Positions 25,499 through 33,165 of a stretch of 64,000 nt of DNA are shown here, in pieces; position 1 is the stretch's first letter; every line of letters starts with the position of its first letter. The notes beneath the pieces were generated by a model. That model was not told the origin of the DNA. It saw nothing but the letters and a program-made list of their open reading frames with translations, and did no database searches. The position numbers and the translations under genes were made by a program. The stretch comes from Streptomyces endocoffeicus (GTDB lineage Bacteria > Actinomycetota > Actinomycetes > Streptomycetales > Streptomycetaceae): the NCBI RefSeq assembly GCF_016741935.1, contig NZ_JAERRG010000003.1, positions 310,001 through 374,000 of the forward strand, read 5' to 3'.

Positions 25499-26880
25499 AT
25501 CGCGGACTCCTGCGCGGACCCGGGGTGCGTGGCGTGCTCGGCGCCGCGGCCGCCGCCGCCCTCCTCACCGGCCTGACCAGCCTCCCCGCGAGTGGCGCCG
25601 TGGCGGCCACCGGCCAGATCACCGGTGTCGGTGGCAAGTGTGTGGACGTGGCGGGCGCCAACAACGCCAATGGCACGGCCGTGCAGCTCTACGACTGTAA
25701 CGGAACTGCCGCGCAGCAGTGGACGGTCGGCTCCGATGGCACGATTCGTGTGTTGGGGAAGTGTCTGGATGTGGCGTCGGGTGGTACGGCCGATGGCACG
25801 CTGGTTCAGTTGTGGGATTGCAATGGGAGTGCGGCGCAGCAGTGGGCGGTTCCGGCGGCGCGTGACATTGTGAATCCGCAGGCCAACAAGTGTTTGGATG
25901 CCACGGGCGGGAGTTCGGCGAACGGTACGCGGCTGCAGATATGGACCTGCACCGGCGCCGCCAACCAGAAGTGGACGGCACCGAGCGGCGACACCACACC
26001 GCCCGGACCGGGTGCCATGGCCGTGGCCCCGTACCTCTACAACGGCTGGGGCAGCCCGCCGAGCCCCACCACCGTGATGAACGCGACCGGCGTCAAGTGG
26101 TTCACCCTCGCCTTCGTGCTCAGCAACGGCTACTGCGACCCGCAGTGGGACGGTGGCCGTCCGCTCACCGGAGGGGTCGACCAGCAGACCGTCAACACCG
26201 TGCGGTCGGCCGGTGGCGATGTCATCCCGTCCTTCGGCGGCTGGAGCGGCAACAAGCTGGAGAGCTCCTGCGGCAGCGCGGGCGAGCTGGCCGCCGCGTA
26301 CCAGAAGGTCATCAACGCCTACGGTCTCAAGGCGATCGACATCGACATCGAGGCCGCGGCGTACGACAGTCCGACCGTCCAGCAGCGCACGGTCGACGCG
26401 CTGAAGACGGTCAAGGCCAACAACCCCGGCATCAAGGTGTACATGACCTTCGGCACCGGCCAGAACGGCCCCGACAACAGCCTGATCAGCAAGGCCGCCG
26501 CGTCCGGGCTGACCGTGGACAGCTGGACCATCATGCCGTTCAACTTCGGGGGAGCGGGCCAGAACATGGGCCAGCTCACCATCCGCGCCGCCGAGGGGCT
26601 CAAGAACGCGGTCAAGAGCGCCTACGGGTACTCGGACGACCAGGCGTACCGGCACTCCGGCATCTCGTCGATGAACGGCATCACCGACAACGGCGAGACG
26701 GTGACCGTGGCCGACTTCCGCACCATCCTCGGCTACGCCCAGCAGAACCACCTCGCGCGGCTGACCTTCTGGTCGGTCAACCGGGACCGGCCCTGCACCG
26801 GTGGCGGAGCCGACACCTGCTCGGGCGTCTCCCAGCAGCCGTGGGACTTCACCCGCGTCTTCGCCCAGTACGGCGGCTGA
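25495..26880 (+). CDS. Secreted GH18 chitinase with N-terminal CBM13 module
   Basis: 461 residues. A signal peptide (about 1-38) is followed by a ricin-type CBM13 (about 41-160), a short Pro/Thr linker and a GH18 domain (about 176-461). Catalytic residues are Asp282, Asp284 and Glu286 in KAIDIDIEA. PYLYNGWGSPP, WFTLAFVLSNG and FWSVNRDRPC show it is a paralogue of the chitinase at 22751. Its ATG overlaps the GH16 stop in ATGA, so the two hydrolases are made together: one for glucan, one for chitin, each with the same kind of binding module. A hairpin ends the operon. Confidence 0.9.
   Translation: MNRGLLRGPGVRGVLGAAAAAALLTGLTSLPASGAVAATGQITGVGGKCVDVAGANNANGTAVQLYDCNGTAAQQWTVGSDGTIRVLGKCLDVASGGTADGTLVQLWDCNGSAAQQWAVPAARDIVNPQANKCLDATGGSSANGTRLQIWTCTGAANQKWTAPSGDTTPPGPGAMAVAPYLYNGWGSPPSPTTVMNATGVKWFTLAFVLSNGYCDPQWDGGRPLTGGVDQQTVNTVRSAGGDVIPSFGGWSGNKLESSCGSAGELAAAYQKVINAYGLKAIDIDIEAAAYDSPTVQQRTVDALKTVKANNPGIKVYMTFGTGQNGPDNSLISKAAASGLTVDSWTIMPFNFGGAGQNMGQLTIRAAEGLKNAVKSAYGYSDDQAYRHSGISSMNGITDNGETVTVADFRTILGYAQQNHLARLTFWSVNRDRPCTGGGADTCSGVSQQPWDFTRVFAQYGG
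25618..25978 (+). repeat. CBM13-coding direct repeat, copy 2
   Basis: The second 361-bp copy, in the GH18 gene. Long stretches are identical to copy 1, for example around the codons for VASGGTADGTL and AARDIVNPQANKC. The differences sit mainly in the first third. Confidence 0.9.
25978..26020 (+). other. Pro/Thr linker segment between CBM13 and GH18 domains
   Basis: Right after the repeat boundary the sequence changes abruptly to the GC-rich codons usual here (APSGDTTPPGPGA). This marks the 3' edge of the duplicated module in the chitinase gene. Confidence 0.5.
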
Positions 26881-26901
26881 CCCACGACCCGACGCAGTCA
26901 T

Positions 26902-26913
26902 TTCCTATAGGAA
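26902..26913. promoter_or_regulatory. Palindrome TTCCTATAGGAA, with a half-site at 27052
   Basis: A perfect 12-bp palindrome just past the chitinase gene. The 8-mer TTTCCTAT at 26901-26908 recurs at 27052-27059, 23 bases before the sugar-binding protein start. Its AT richness stands out. It might be an operator for the sugar importer operon; no function can be assigned. Confidence 0.3.
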
Positions 26914-26923
26914 GCTGAGAGAC

Positions 26924-26960
26924 GAGATCCGGCGCCCGAGCCACGGGGGTGCCGGATCTC
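26924..26960 (+). terminator. Hairpin terminator after the GH16-GH18 operon
   Basis: GAGATCCGGC (26924-26933) pairs perfectly with GCCGGATCTC (26951-26960). It lies 44 bases past the chitinase stop and before the importer operon. Confidence 0.72.
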
Positions 26961-27081
26961 GCGTCTGCCGGGCGTCTGCCAGGCGACTTGCAGGGGGTTT
27001 TGTCGAGAGTCTTGACGGGGCGGCTCGACTGGCACACCATCGCGGCATCAATTTCCTATTTGATTCCATGGGGGTGAGGAG

Positions 27082-28176
27082 GTGCGTCTCCGGACCAGAT
27101 CTCTTCTGCCGGGAGTTGTCGCCGTGGCGTTGCTGGCCACGGGTTCGACAGCCTGCACGCTCAAGAACTCGGGTGAGCCGTCGGGCGGGCAGGCCCCCGC
27201 GTCCGCGCGGGCGGGCGGCGGCTCGGCCGTGCTCGCGGATGGATCCGCCACCAAGGTCGCGCTCGTCCCCGGCGGCGCCCACCCCTACTTCCAGCCCTGG
27301 AAGACCGCCGGCGCCCAGGCGAAGAAGACCTACCGGCTCGGGGACGTGCGGTTCGACGAGACGGCGGAGTGGGACCAGCAGAAGCAGAACAACCTGCTGT
27401 CCACCCTCGCCGCGCGCGGCTACAACGCCTTCGGCGTCTTCGGGGTCTCGCCGACCGACATCAACACCACGTTCGCGGACCTGAAGTCGCAGGGCCTCGC
27501 GGTGGCATCGCTCGGCTCCTGCCCGGCGGGGAAGAAGAACGAGGCCGACTTCTGCCTCTCCACGGACGTCGAACTCGCCGCGTACAAGGCGGCCAAGGCC
27601 GCCATCGACGCCATGGGCGGCAAGGGCAGGCTCGTCCATCTGACGGGCAACAACGTGGACGCCAACACCCAGCTGCGGATCAAGGGCGTCGCGCGAGCCG
27701 TGCAGGAGTCGGGCGGCGAGGTGCGGCTGCTGCAGACCGTCACCGACATCGACAAGGATCTGCAGACCGCGCAGAAGGCGGTGTCCGACCTGCTGACGGC
27801 CAAGGGCAAGCAGATCCAGGGCATCGTCTCCACCGCCTACAACCCGGCCGTCGCCGCCGCCGACGCCGTCAGGAGCTCCGGTTCGCGGGCGAAGGTCGTG
27901 GCCATCGACGACGACGCCAAGATCCTGAGCTCGATCAGGGAGGGCACGGTCACCGCCACCGTCGTGCAGAACCCGGTGGGGCAGGCCGAGATCGGGGCGT
28001 GGGCCCTCGCGCTGCTCCAGACCAGGCAGTGCGCCATGCGCAGTCCCGGGCAGTCCGTCGACTCGGGCTCGTTCGTCGTCACCAAGGAGAACCTCACGAC
28101 CTACGACCGTGCGCGGAAGGCGAAGACCGCCCAGCTGAAGAAGCGGTTCGCCGATGACGTCCTGGCATGCGGCTGA
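27082..28176 (+). CDS. Sugar ABC transporter substrate-binding lipoprotein (RbsB-like)
   Basis: 364 residues. A signal peptide ends in a lipobox-like ATGSTAC with Cys at about 25, so the protein should be anchored outside the membrane. The type I periplasmic-binding fold is seen in VALVPGGAHPYFQPWK, GVFGVSPTDIN, LVHLTGNNVD and VVAIDDDAKILSSI. It feeds the two permeases and ATPase encoded downstream. The GTG at 27082 directly abuts AGGAG, an unusually short spacing, so the start is not certain. The ligand is unknown. Confidence 0.85.
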   Translation: MRLRTRSLLPGVVAVALLATGSTACTLKNSGEPSGGQAPASARAGGGSAVLADGSATKVALVPGGAHPYFQPWKTAGAQAKKTYRLGDVRFDETAEWDQQKQNNLLSTLAARGYNAFGVFGVSPTDINTTFADLKSQGLAVASLGSCPAGKKNEADFCLSTDVELAAYKAAKAAIDAMGGKGRLVHLTGNNVDANTQLRIKGVARAVQESGGEVRLLQTVTDIDKDLQTAQKAVSDLLTAKGKQIQGIVSTAYNPAVAAADAVRSSGSRAKVVAIDDDAKILSSIREGTVTATVVQNPVGQAEIGAWALALLQTRQCAMRSPGQSVDSGSFVVTKENLTTYDRARKAKTAQLKKRFADDVLACG

Positions 28177-28186
28177 TCCCCGCCGT

Positions 28187-28259
28187 CGCCGCGCCACAGA
28201 GATTCGCCGCACCACAGAAATTCGCCGCGCCACAGAAAACTCGCCGCAGCACAGAAAGC
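28187..28259 (+). repeat. Four 18-19 bp tandem repeats between importer and enolase genes
   Basis: The unit is close to CGCCGCGCCACAGAAATT and occurs at 28187-28204, 28205-28222, 28223-28241 and 28242-28259. The array fills most of the 95-bp gap and ends 12 bases before the enolase-family ATG. In one frame it would read as FAAPQ repeats, but no ORF around it looks real. Confidence 0.85.
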
Positions 28260-28271
28260 GGACATCACCGG

Positions 28272-29360
28272 ATGAGCATCATCACGACCGCCACGGCCAA
28301 GCTGGCCGATATCGCCGTGGAGACCGACCGCACCGACGCGGTGCAGTCCTTCGTCAAGCAGGAGACGGTACTCGTCGACCTCACCACGGCCGACGGCAGC
28401 GCGGGCACCGGCTACGCGTACACCATCGGCACCGGCGGCACCTCCGTACTGGCACTGCTGCGGGACCACCTGCTGCCCGCTCTCATCGGGCAGGACGCGC
28501 GCAATGTCGAGGCGCTGTGGCAGCGGCTGTTCGCCCTGACCCGCGCGACCACCACCGGAGCCATCACCTCGCTCGCGCTCGCCGCCGTGGACACCGCCCT
28601 GTGGGACGTGCGCTGCAAGCGCGCGGGGGAGCCGCTGTGGCGGCTGGCCGGCGGCCACCGCCAGGAGGTTCCGGTCTACGACACCGAGGGCGGCTGGCTC
28701 CACCTCACCACCGACGACCTGGTCAAGGGGGCACTGCGGGCGCAGAAGGCCGGGTGGGCCGGTATCAAGATCAAGGTGGGCAGGCCCCACCCCGCCGAGG
28801 ACGCCGAGCGGCTGCGCGCGGTACGCGAGGCGGTCGGCCCCTCGCTGCACATCATGACGGACGCCAACCAGTCGCAGACGATGTCCTCCGCCCTCCGGCT
28901 GGCGGCCGCGCTGGAGCCCTACGACCCGTACTGGATCGAGGAGCCCCTCCCGGCGGACGACATCAGCGGCCATGCCCGGCTGGCGCGTGCGACACGGATT
29001 CCCGTCGCCGTCGGCGAATCCCTCTACGCGCCGGCGCAGTTCCGCGGCTACCTCGAGACGGGCGCCGCCTCCGTCGTGCAGGTCGACGCCGCCCGGGTCG
29101 GCGGGATCACACCATGGCTCAAGGTCGCCCACACCGCGGAGAGCCACAACGTCATGGTGTGCCCGCACTTCCTGATGGAACTGCATGTCAGCCTCGTGGC
29201 CGCGGTGCCCAACGGCAGCTACGTCGAGCACATCCCGCAGCTGCGGGCCGTGACCCGCGGTGAGCTGACGCTGCGCGACGGGATGGCCGTGGCGCCCGAC
29301 GTACCGGGCATCGGCATCGACTGGGACATGGACGCCATCGACGACCGGAGGGTGGCATGA
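28272..29360 (+). CDS. Enolase-superfamily sugar-acid dehydratase/racemase (MR subgroup)
   Basis: 362 residues with the capping domain first and a TIM barrel after about residue 125. Catalytic Lys is in AGIKIKVG, metal ligands in IMTDANQ, WIEEPL and VGESLYA, and a base His in VMVCPHFLME. This is the mandelate racemase-like layout and usually means sugar-acid dehydration. The ATG has only a weak ribosome site. It is embedded in the importer operon and overlaps the first permease in ATGA, so its substrate or a derivative is probably what is imported. Exact substrate not readable. Confidence 0.83.
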   Translation: MSIITTATAKLADIAVETDRTDAVQSFVKQETVLVDLTTADGSAGTGYAYTIGTGGTSVLALLRDHLLPALIGQDARNVEALWQRLFALTRATTTGAITSLALAAVDTALWDVRCKRAGEPLWRLAGGHRQEVPVYDTEGGWLHLTTDDLVKGALRAQKAGWAGIKIKVGRPHPAEDAERLRAVREAVGPSLHIMTDANQSQTMSSALRLAAALEPYDPYWIEEPLPADDISGHARLARATRIPVAVGESLYAPAQFRGYLETGAASVVQVDAARVGGITPWLKVAHTAESHNVMVCPHFLMELHVSLVAAVPNGSYVEHIPQLRAVTRGELTLRDGMAVAPDVPGIGIDWDMDAIDDRRVA

Positions 29361-30436
29361 CGACGCCCGTCATCCCGCCGGGCAGTGACATCCGCTCCAC
29401 CCGGGCCACCCCGTCGCGTCCCGCGCACCGGCTGCCGTTCTGGGTCAACCAGCGGCTCGGCCTGCTCGTGCTCGTCGTCGGCCTCAGCGCCCTGTTCGGT
29501 GTGGTGCAGCCGACCTTCCTCGACGCCCGGCTCGTGCTGTTCCCGCTGGTGCGGGACATCTCGACGCTGACCGTGGTGGCCCTCGCCCAGATGGTCGTCC
29601 TGTCGGTGGGGCATATGAACCTTGCCGTCGGACGGATGGCCGCCTTCGGCGCGCTGTTCGCGGGGCTCGGATACGACCGGCTGGGTCTGCCACTGCCGCT
29701 CGGCCTGCTGCTGTGTCTGTGCGCCGGAGCCGCCATCGGCGCGCTGACCGGCTGGATCATCACCCGTACCGGGGTGAGCTCCTTCGTCGTGACCCTCGCG
29801 ATGGACTTCGCGCTGCTGGGACTCGTCTCCCTGCTCTACTCGGCCCTGACCGAGAACGCCGCCTTCACCACCAAGCCGTCGGGGCTCGACGAACTGCGCT
29901 CGTACTCGCTCGCCGACATCTGCGTCGGGCCGGTGTGCGGATCCCCGGTGATACCGCAGCTGGCGCAGTTCACCGTCCTGGCCCTGCTCGGCCTCGGTTT
30001 CCTGTACGGCGCCACCCGTATCGGCCGGGAGCTGCTGCTCACCGGCGCCAACCCCGCGGCGGCGGAGCTGTCCGGCATTCCCACCGGCCGCCGCGTGATC
30101 CTGGCGCACACGCTCTCGGGGCTGCTCGCCGCGCTCGCCGGATTCATGGCCGCCGTCGGCACCGGAACCTTCCGCGCCTCCATCGGGGACGACTTCATGC
30201 TGCCCTCGTTCCTCGGCTCGGTGCTCGGCGGCACCCTGCTCACCGGTGGCGTCGTCTCCGTCGTGGGAGCGCTGCTGGGCACGGCCCTGGTCGGCGTCAT
30301 CCGCAAGGGACTCGATCTGCTCGGGGTGGGTCTGGAAAGCCTGAACATCTACCTCGGTTGCGTTCTGCTGCTGGCCCTCTCGGCCGACCGGGTGCGCACC
30401 GTGGTGTCCCATCGCAAGGTGGTGCGTTCCACATGA
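29357..30436 (+). CDS. Sugar ABC transporter permease (RbsC-like), first copy
   Basis: A 359-residue membrane protein, with helices from about residue 32 onward. VVLSVGHMNLAVGRMAAFGALFAG and GANPAAAELSGIPTGRR are the ribose-type permease signatures, read in overlapping pieces. A Cys-containing loop (ADICVGPVCGSP) between helices is unusual. It forms a heteromeric channel with the next gene. Coupled by ATGA overlaps on both sides. Confidence 0.87.
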   Translation: MTTPVIPPGSDIRSTRATPSRPAHRLPFWVNQRLGLLVLVVGLSALFGVVQPTFLDARLVLFPLVRDISTLTVVALAQMVVLSVGHMNLAVGRMAAFGALFAGLGYDRLGLPLPLGLLLCLCAGAAIGALTGWIITRTGVSSFVVTLAMDFALLGLVSLLYSALTENAAFTTKPSGLDELRSYSLADICVGPVCGSPVIPQLAQFTVLALLGLGFLYGATRIGRELLLTGANPAAAELSGIPTGRRVILAHTLSGLLAALAGFMAAVGTGTFRASIGDDFMLPSFLGSVLGGTLLTGGVVSVVGALLGTALVGVIRKGLDLLGVGLESLNIYLGCVLLLALSADRVRTVVSHRKVVRST

Positions 30437-31500
30437 ACACGATCCGCGATCGGGGCGTCGCGGCCCTGGGCCGCTTCTCCCGCTCCACGACGATGACCCT
30501 GCTGGGCGTGGTGCTCATCGGCTACCTCGCCCTGGGCGTGGCCTCCTCCGGCTCGTTCTTCGAGGGCCCTTCGGTGCGCACCTTCCTGCGGTACCTGGCC
30601 ACCCCCGTCCTCATCGGGCTGGCCCAGATGGTGGCGCTGTGCGTCGGACAGCTCAATCTCGCGGTGGGCGCGCTCGGTGGCTTCACCGCCTGTCTGATGG
30701 GTGTCCTCATGGCGGACCGGGGCGTGCCCGCCCCGGTCGCGGTGGTGGCCGGGGTGCTGACGGCCACGGCCGTCGGTCTGGTGACGGGCCTGTTCATCGT
30801 GGTGACGAAGATCAACGGTTTTATCGTCACTCTCGGGACGATGACGATCCTCCAGGGGGCGCAGTACGGGCTGACCGGCACCCGCACCGTCGACGGATAC
30901 TCCGCCGCCCTGCGGGACTTCGGCCGGGCGGCCCCGCTGAACGTGCCGCTGGTGTTCGTCACCGCGCTGGCCGCCGCGGCCCTGCTCGCCGCCTTCCTGT
31001 ACCGCGCCACCGCCGGCCGGCGGCTGCTCGCGGCGGGTGGCAATCCGCTGGCGGCCAGGCTGTCGGGCATCTCCACCGACCGGCAGATCGTGCTCGCCCA
31101 CGCCCTGTCGGGGCTCCTGATCGGCGTGGCCGCCCTGACCGCCACGGCGTCACTGCCGGGCGTCAACCGCAGTGTCGGCGGCGACTGGCTGCTGCCCAGC
31201 TTCGCGGCCCCCATCATCGGCGGCGTCGCGCTCACCGGTGGCTCGGTCGCGGTGCTCGGCACGGTGCTGGCGGCCTTCGTGATGCGGCTCATCGACGCCG
31301 CACGCGCCCAGTTCTCGCTCGATCCGAGCTGGGTGAACTTCCTCATCGGCGTGGTCGTGCTCGGCACGGTGGTCGGCGGCCGCATCCACCAGAGCCACTT
31401 GGCCAAGAGGGGTGGTTCGCGCGGGAGCGCACCGCCCGTACCACCGCGAAGTGACGCGCGGCCCGCCGCCGTGTCGCCGCACACGGGAGGCTCCGGATGA
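30433..31500 (+). CDS. Sugar ABC transporter permease (RbsC-like), second copy
   Basis: 355 residues. MVALCVGQLNLAVGALGGF, KINGFIVTLGTMTILQG and AAGGNPLAARLSGISTDRQ mark a ribose-type permease paralogous to the preceding one. The last 35 residues form a hydrophilic, Pro/Arg-rich tail after the final helix. ATGA overlaps with both neighbours indicate coupled translation and a heterodimeric channel. Confidence 0.87.
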   Translation: MNTIRDRGVAALGRFSRSTTMTLLGVVLIGYLALGVASSGSFFEGPSVRTFLRYLATPVLIGLAQMVALCVGQLNLAVGALGGFTACLMGVLMADRGVPAPVAVVAGVLTATAVGLVTGLFIVVTKINGFIVTLGTMTILQGAQYGLTGTRTVDGYSAALRDFGRAAPLNVPLVFVTALAAAALLAAFLYRATAGRRLLAAGGNPLAARLSGISTDRQIVLAHALSGLLIGVAALTATASLPGVNRSVGGDWLLPSFAAPIIGGVALTGGSVAVLGTVLAAFVMRLIDAARAQFSLDPSWVNFLIGVVVLGTVVGGRIHQSHLAKRGGSRGSAPPVPPRSDARPAAVSPHTGGSG

Positions 31501-33041
31501 ACGACGTCCTTCTCGAATGCCAGGCCATCGTCAAGGTGTTTCCCGGGGTACGGGCCCTGGACGGCGTCGGACTGCGCCTCACCGCCGGGTCCGTCCACGC
31601 GCTGCTCGGCGAGAACGGCGCGGGAAAGTCCACCCTCATCAAGGTCCTGACCGGGGTGCACGCGCCTGACAGCGGCCGTCTCCTCTGGCGCGGTGGCGAA
31701 GTGCGTCCGCGCTCGCCCCTGGAGGCCACCCGCACCGGCATCGGCGTGGTGCACCAGGAGCGCAATCTGATTCCCGGCTTCTCGGTGGCCGAGAACATCA
31801 CGCTGCAGAGCCCTCCCTCACACCGGGGTCTCATCGACCGCGCGGCCATGACCGACCCCGCGCTGCGGTGCCTCGGGGAGCTGGGCCTGGACCTCGACCC
31901 GGACCGGCCGGTCCGCGAACTGTCCGTGGCGCAGCAGCAGTTGGTGGAGATCGCCAAGGCCCTGTACACCGAGAGCCGGGTGCTGCTCCTCGACGAGCCG
32001 ACCGCCTCCCTCTCCCCGCGCGAGGCGGAGCGCCTCTTCGAGGTCGTACGGCGGCTGAAGGCCCGGGGGACGTGTGTCGTCTTCGTCAGCCACAAGCTGG
32101 AGGAGGTGTTCGCCATCTGCGACACCGTCACCGTGCTGCGCGACGGCGCCTCCGTGCTCGAATCCGCGCCGCTCGCCGAGCACACGCAGGACGACGTGGT
32201 CGGTCTCATGGTGGGCCGTGCCCACGCGGCGGCCGAGATGCGTCCCCGGGAGGTGGACACCTCCGCGGCGCCGGTGCTCTCGTTCGACGGAGTCTCCACC
32301 GCCGCCGGCCACCGGGACATCGGCCTGGACGTCAGGCCCGGCGAGATCGTCGGGCTGTACGGGCTGGTCGGCGCGGGCCGCAGCGAACTGGTCAAGGCCG
32401 TGCTCGGCCTCGACCGCGTCACCGGCGGCGAGATCCGGGTGCACGGCGAGCCGGTGCGCATCGCCTCTCCCCGGCAGGCGCTGCACCGGTTCGGCATCGG
32501 CTATCTCACCGAGAACCGCAAGGAGGAAGGGGTCTTCCTGGAGCAGCCCATCGCCCGGAACATCACGGTGACGGTGTGGAAGAGGCTGGCGAAGGCGCTC
32601 GGTTTTGTCTCCGCGCGCGAGGAGCGGGACGTGGCGCATGACCTCGTCGAACGTCTCGGCATCCGCATCGCCGGACTGGCGCAGAACGCCGGTGAGCTGT
32701 CCGGTGGCAATCAGCAGAAGGTGAGCCTGGCGAAATGGCTGGCGGCCGACACCCGGCTGCTCATCGTGGACGAGCCGACCGTGGGTGTCGATGTGCGCAC
32801 CAAGCACGCCTTCCACGAACTCATCTGGGAGCTGGCCCGCGATGGCCTGCCCATTCTGCTGATCAGCAGCGACCTCGCGGAGATGATCACGCTCGCGGAC
32901 CGGGTGGTGGTGATGGCCGACCACCGGATCCGCGGTGAGGTCGACAACGACCGCGACTACGAGCGGATGAGCGGCCGGATCATCCGCATCATCCACGACC
33001 GCGCGACGTCGGCGGTGGGCCCGCGGACGGTGGAGGCGTAA
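31497..33041 (+). CDS. Sugar ABC transporter ATPase (RbsA-like, double ATPase domain)
   Basis: 514 residues, the usual RbsA/MglA length. The first domain has Walker A GENGAGKSTL, signature LSVAQQQLVEIAK and Walker B LLLLDEPTAS. The second has a degenerate Walker A GLVGAGRSE, a proper signature LSGGNQQKVSLAK and LLIVDEPTVGVD. This asymmetry is normal for the family. It completes the importer begun at 27082. The stop is followed at once by a 22-bp tandem array. Confidence 0.9.
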   Translation: MNDVLLECQAIVKVFPGVRALDGVGLRLTAGSVHALLGENGAGKSTLIKVLTGVHAPDSGRLLWRGGEVRPRSPLEATRTGIGVVHQERNLIPGFSVAENITLQSPPSHRGLIDRAAMTDPALRCLGELGLDLDPDRPVRELSVAQQQLVEIAKALYTESRVLLLDEPTASLSPREAERLFEVVRRLKARGTCVVFVSHKLEEVFAICDTVTVLRDGASVLESAPLAEHTQDDVVGLMVGRAHAAAEMRPREVDTSAAPVLSFDGVSTAAGHRDIGLDVRPGEIVGLYGLVGAGRSELVKAVLGLDRVTGGEIRVHGEPVRIASPRQALHRFGIGYLTENRKEEGVFLEQPIARNITVTVWKRLAKALGFVSAREERDVAHDLVERLGIRIAGLAQNAGELSGGNQQKVSLAKWLAADTRLLIVDEPTVGVDVRTKHAFHELIWELARDGLPILLISSDLAEMITLADRVVVMADHRIRGEVDNDRDYERMSGRIIRIIHDRATSAVGPRTVEA

Positions 33042-33042
33042 C

Positions 33043-33150
33043 GCACCTGGCGCGGGGCCCTGACCCACGTGGCGCGGGGCCCTGACCCACGTGGCGCGGG
33101 GCCCTGACCCACGTGGCGCGGGGCCCTGACCCACGTGGCGCGGGGCCCTG
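33043..33150. repeat. 22-bp tandem repeat, five units, between convergent genes
   Basis: The unit CCACGTGGCGCGGGGCCCTG plus AC repeats at 33065, 33087, 33109 and 33131. A variant first unit (CACCTGG) starts at 33043, one base past the ATPase stop, and the last unit is cut at 33150. Each unit contains the palindromes CCACGTGG and GGGCCC. The array fills nearly all the space between the ATPase and GntR stops. It may form structured RNA or vary in copy number. Confidence 0.92.
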
Positions 33151-33165
33151 GCTCATCCGCGCGGG

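Noticed and set aside
28187..28259. Short coding repeat (FAAPQ) protein
   Set aside because: The surrounding frame has no start with a ribosome site and no further conserved sequence; the repeat lies in a gap between two clear genes.
32500..32960. Loss of function in the importer ATPase because its second Walker A is degenerate
   Set aside because: RbsA/MglA-type ATPases normally have this asymmetry between the two domains.
33043..33150. CRISPR array
   Set aside because: The repeats are directly adjacent 22-mers without unique spacers, and no cas gene is present.
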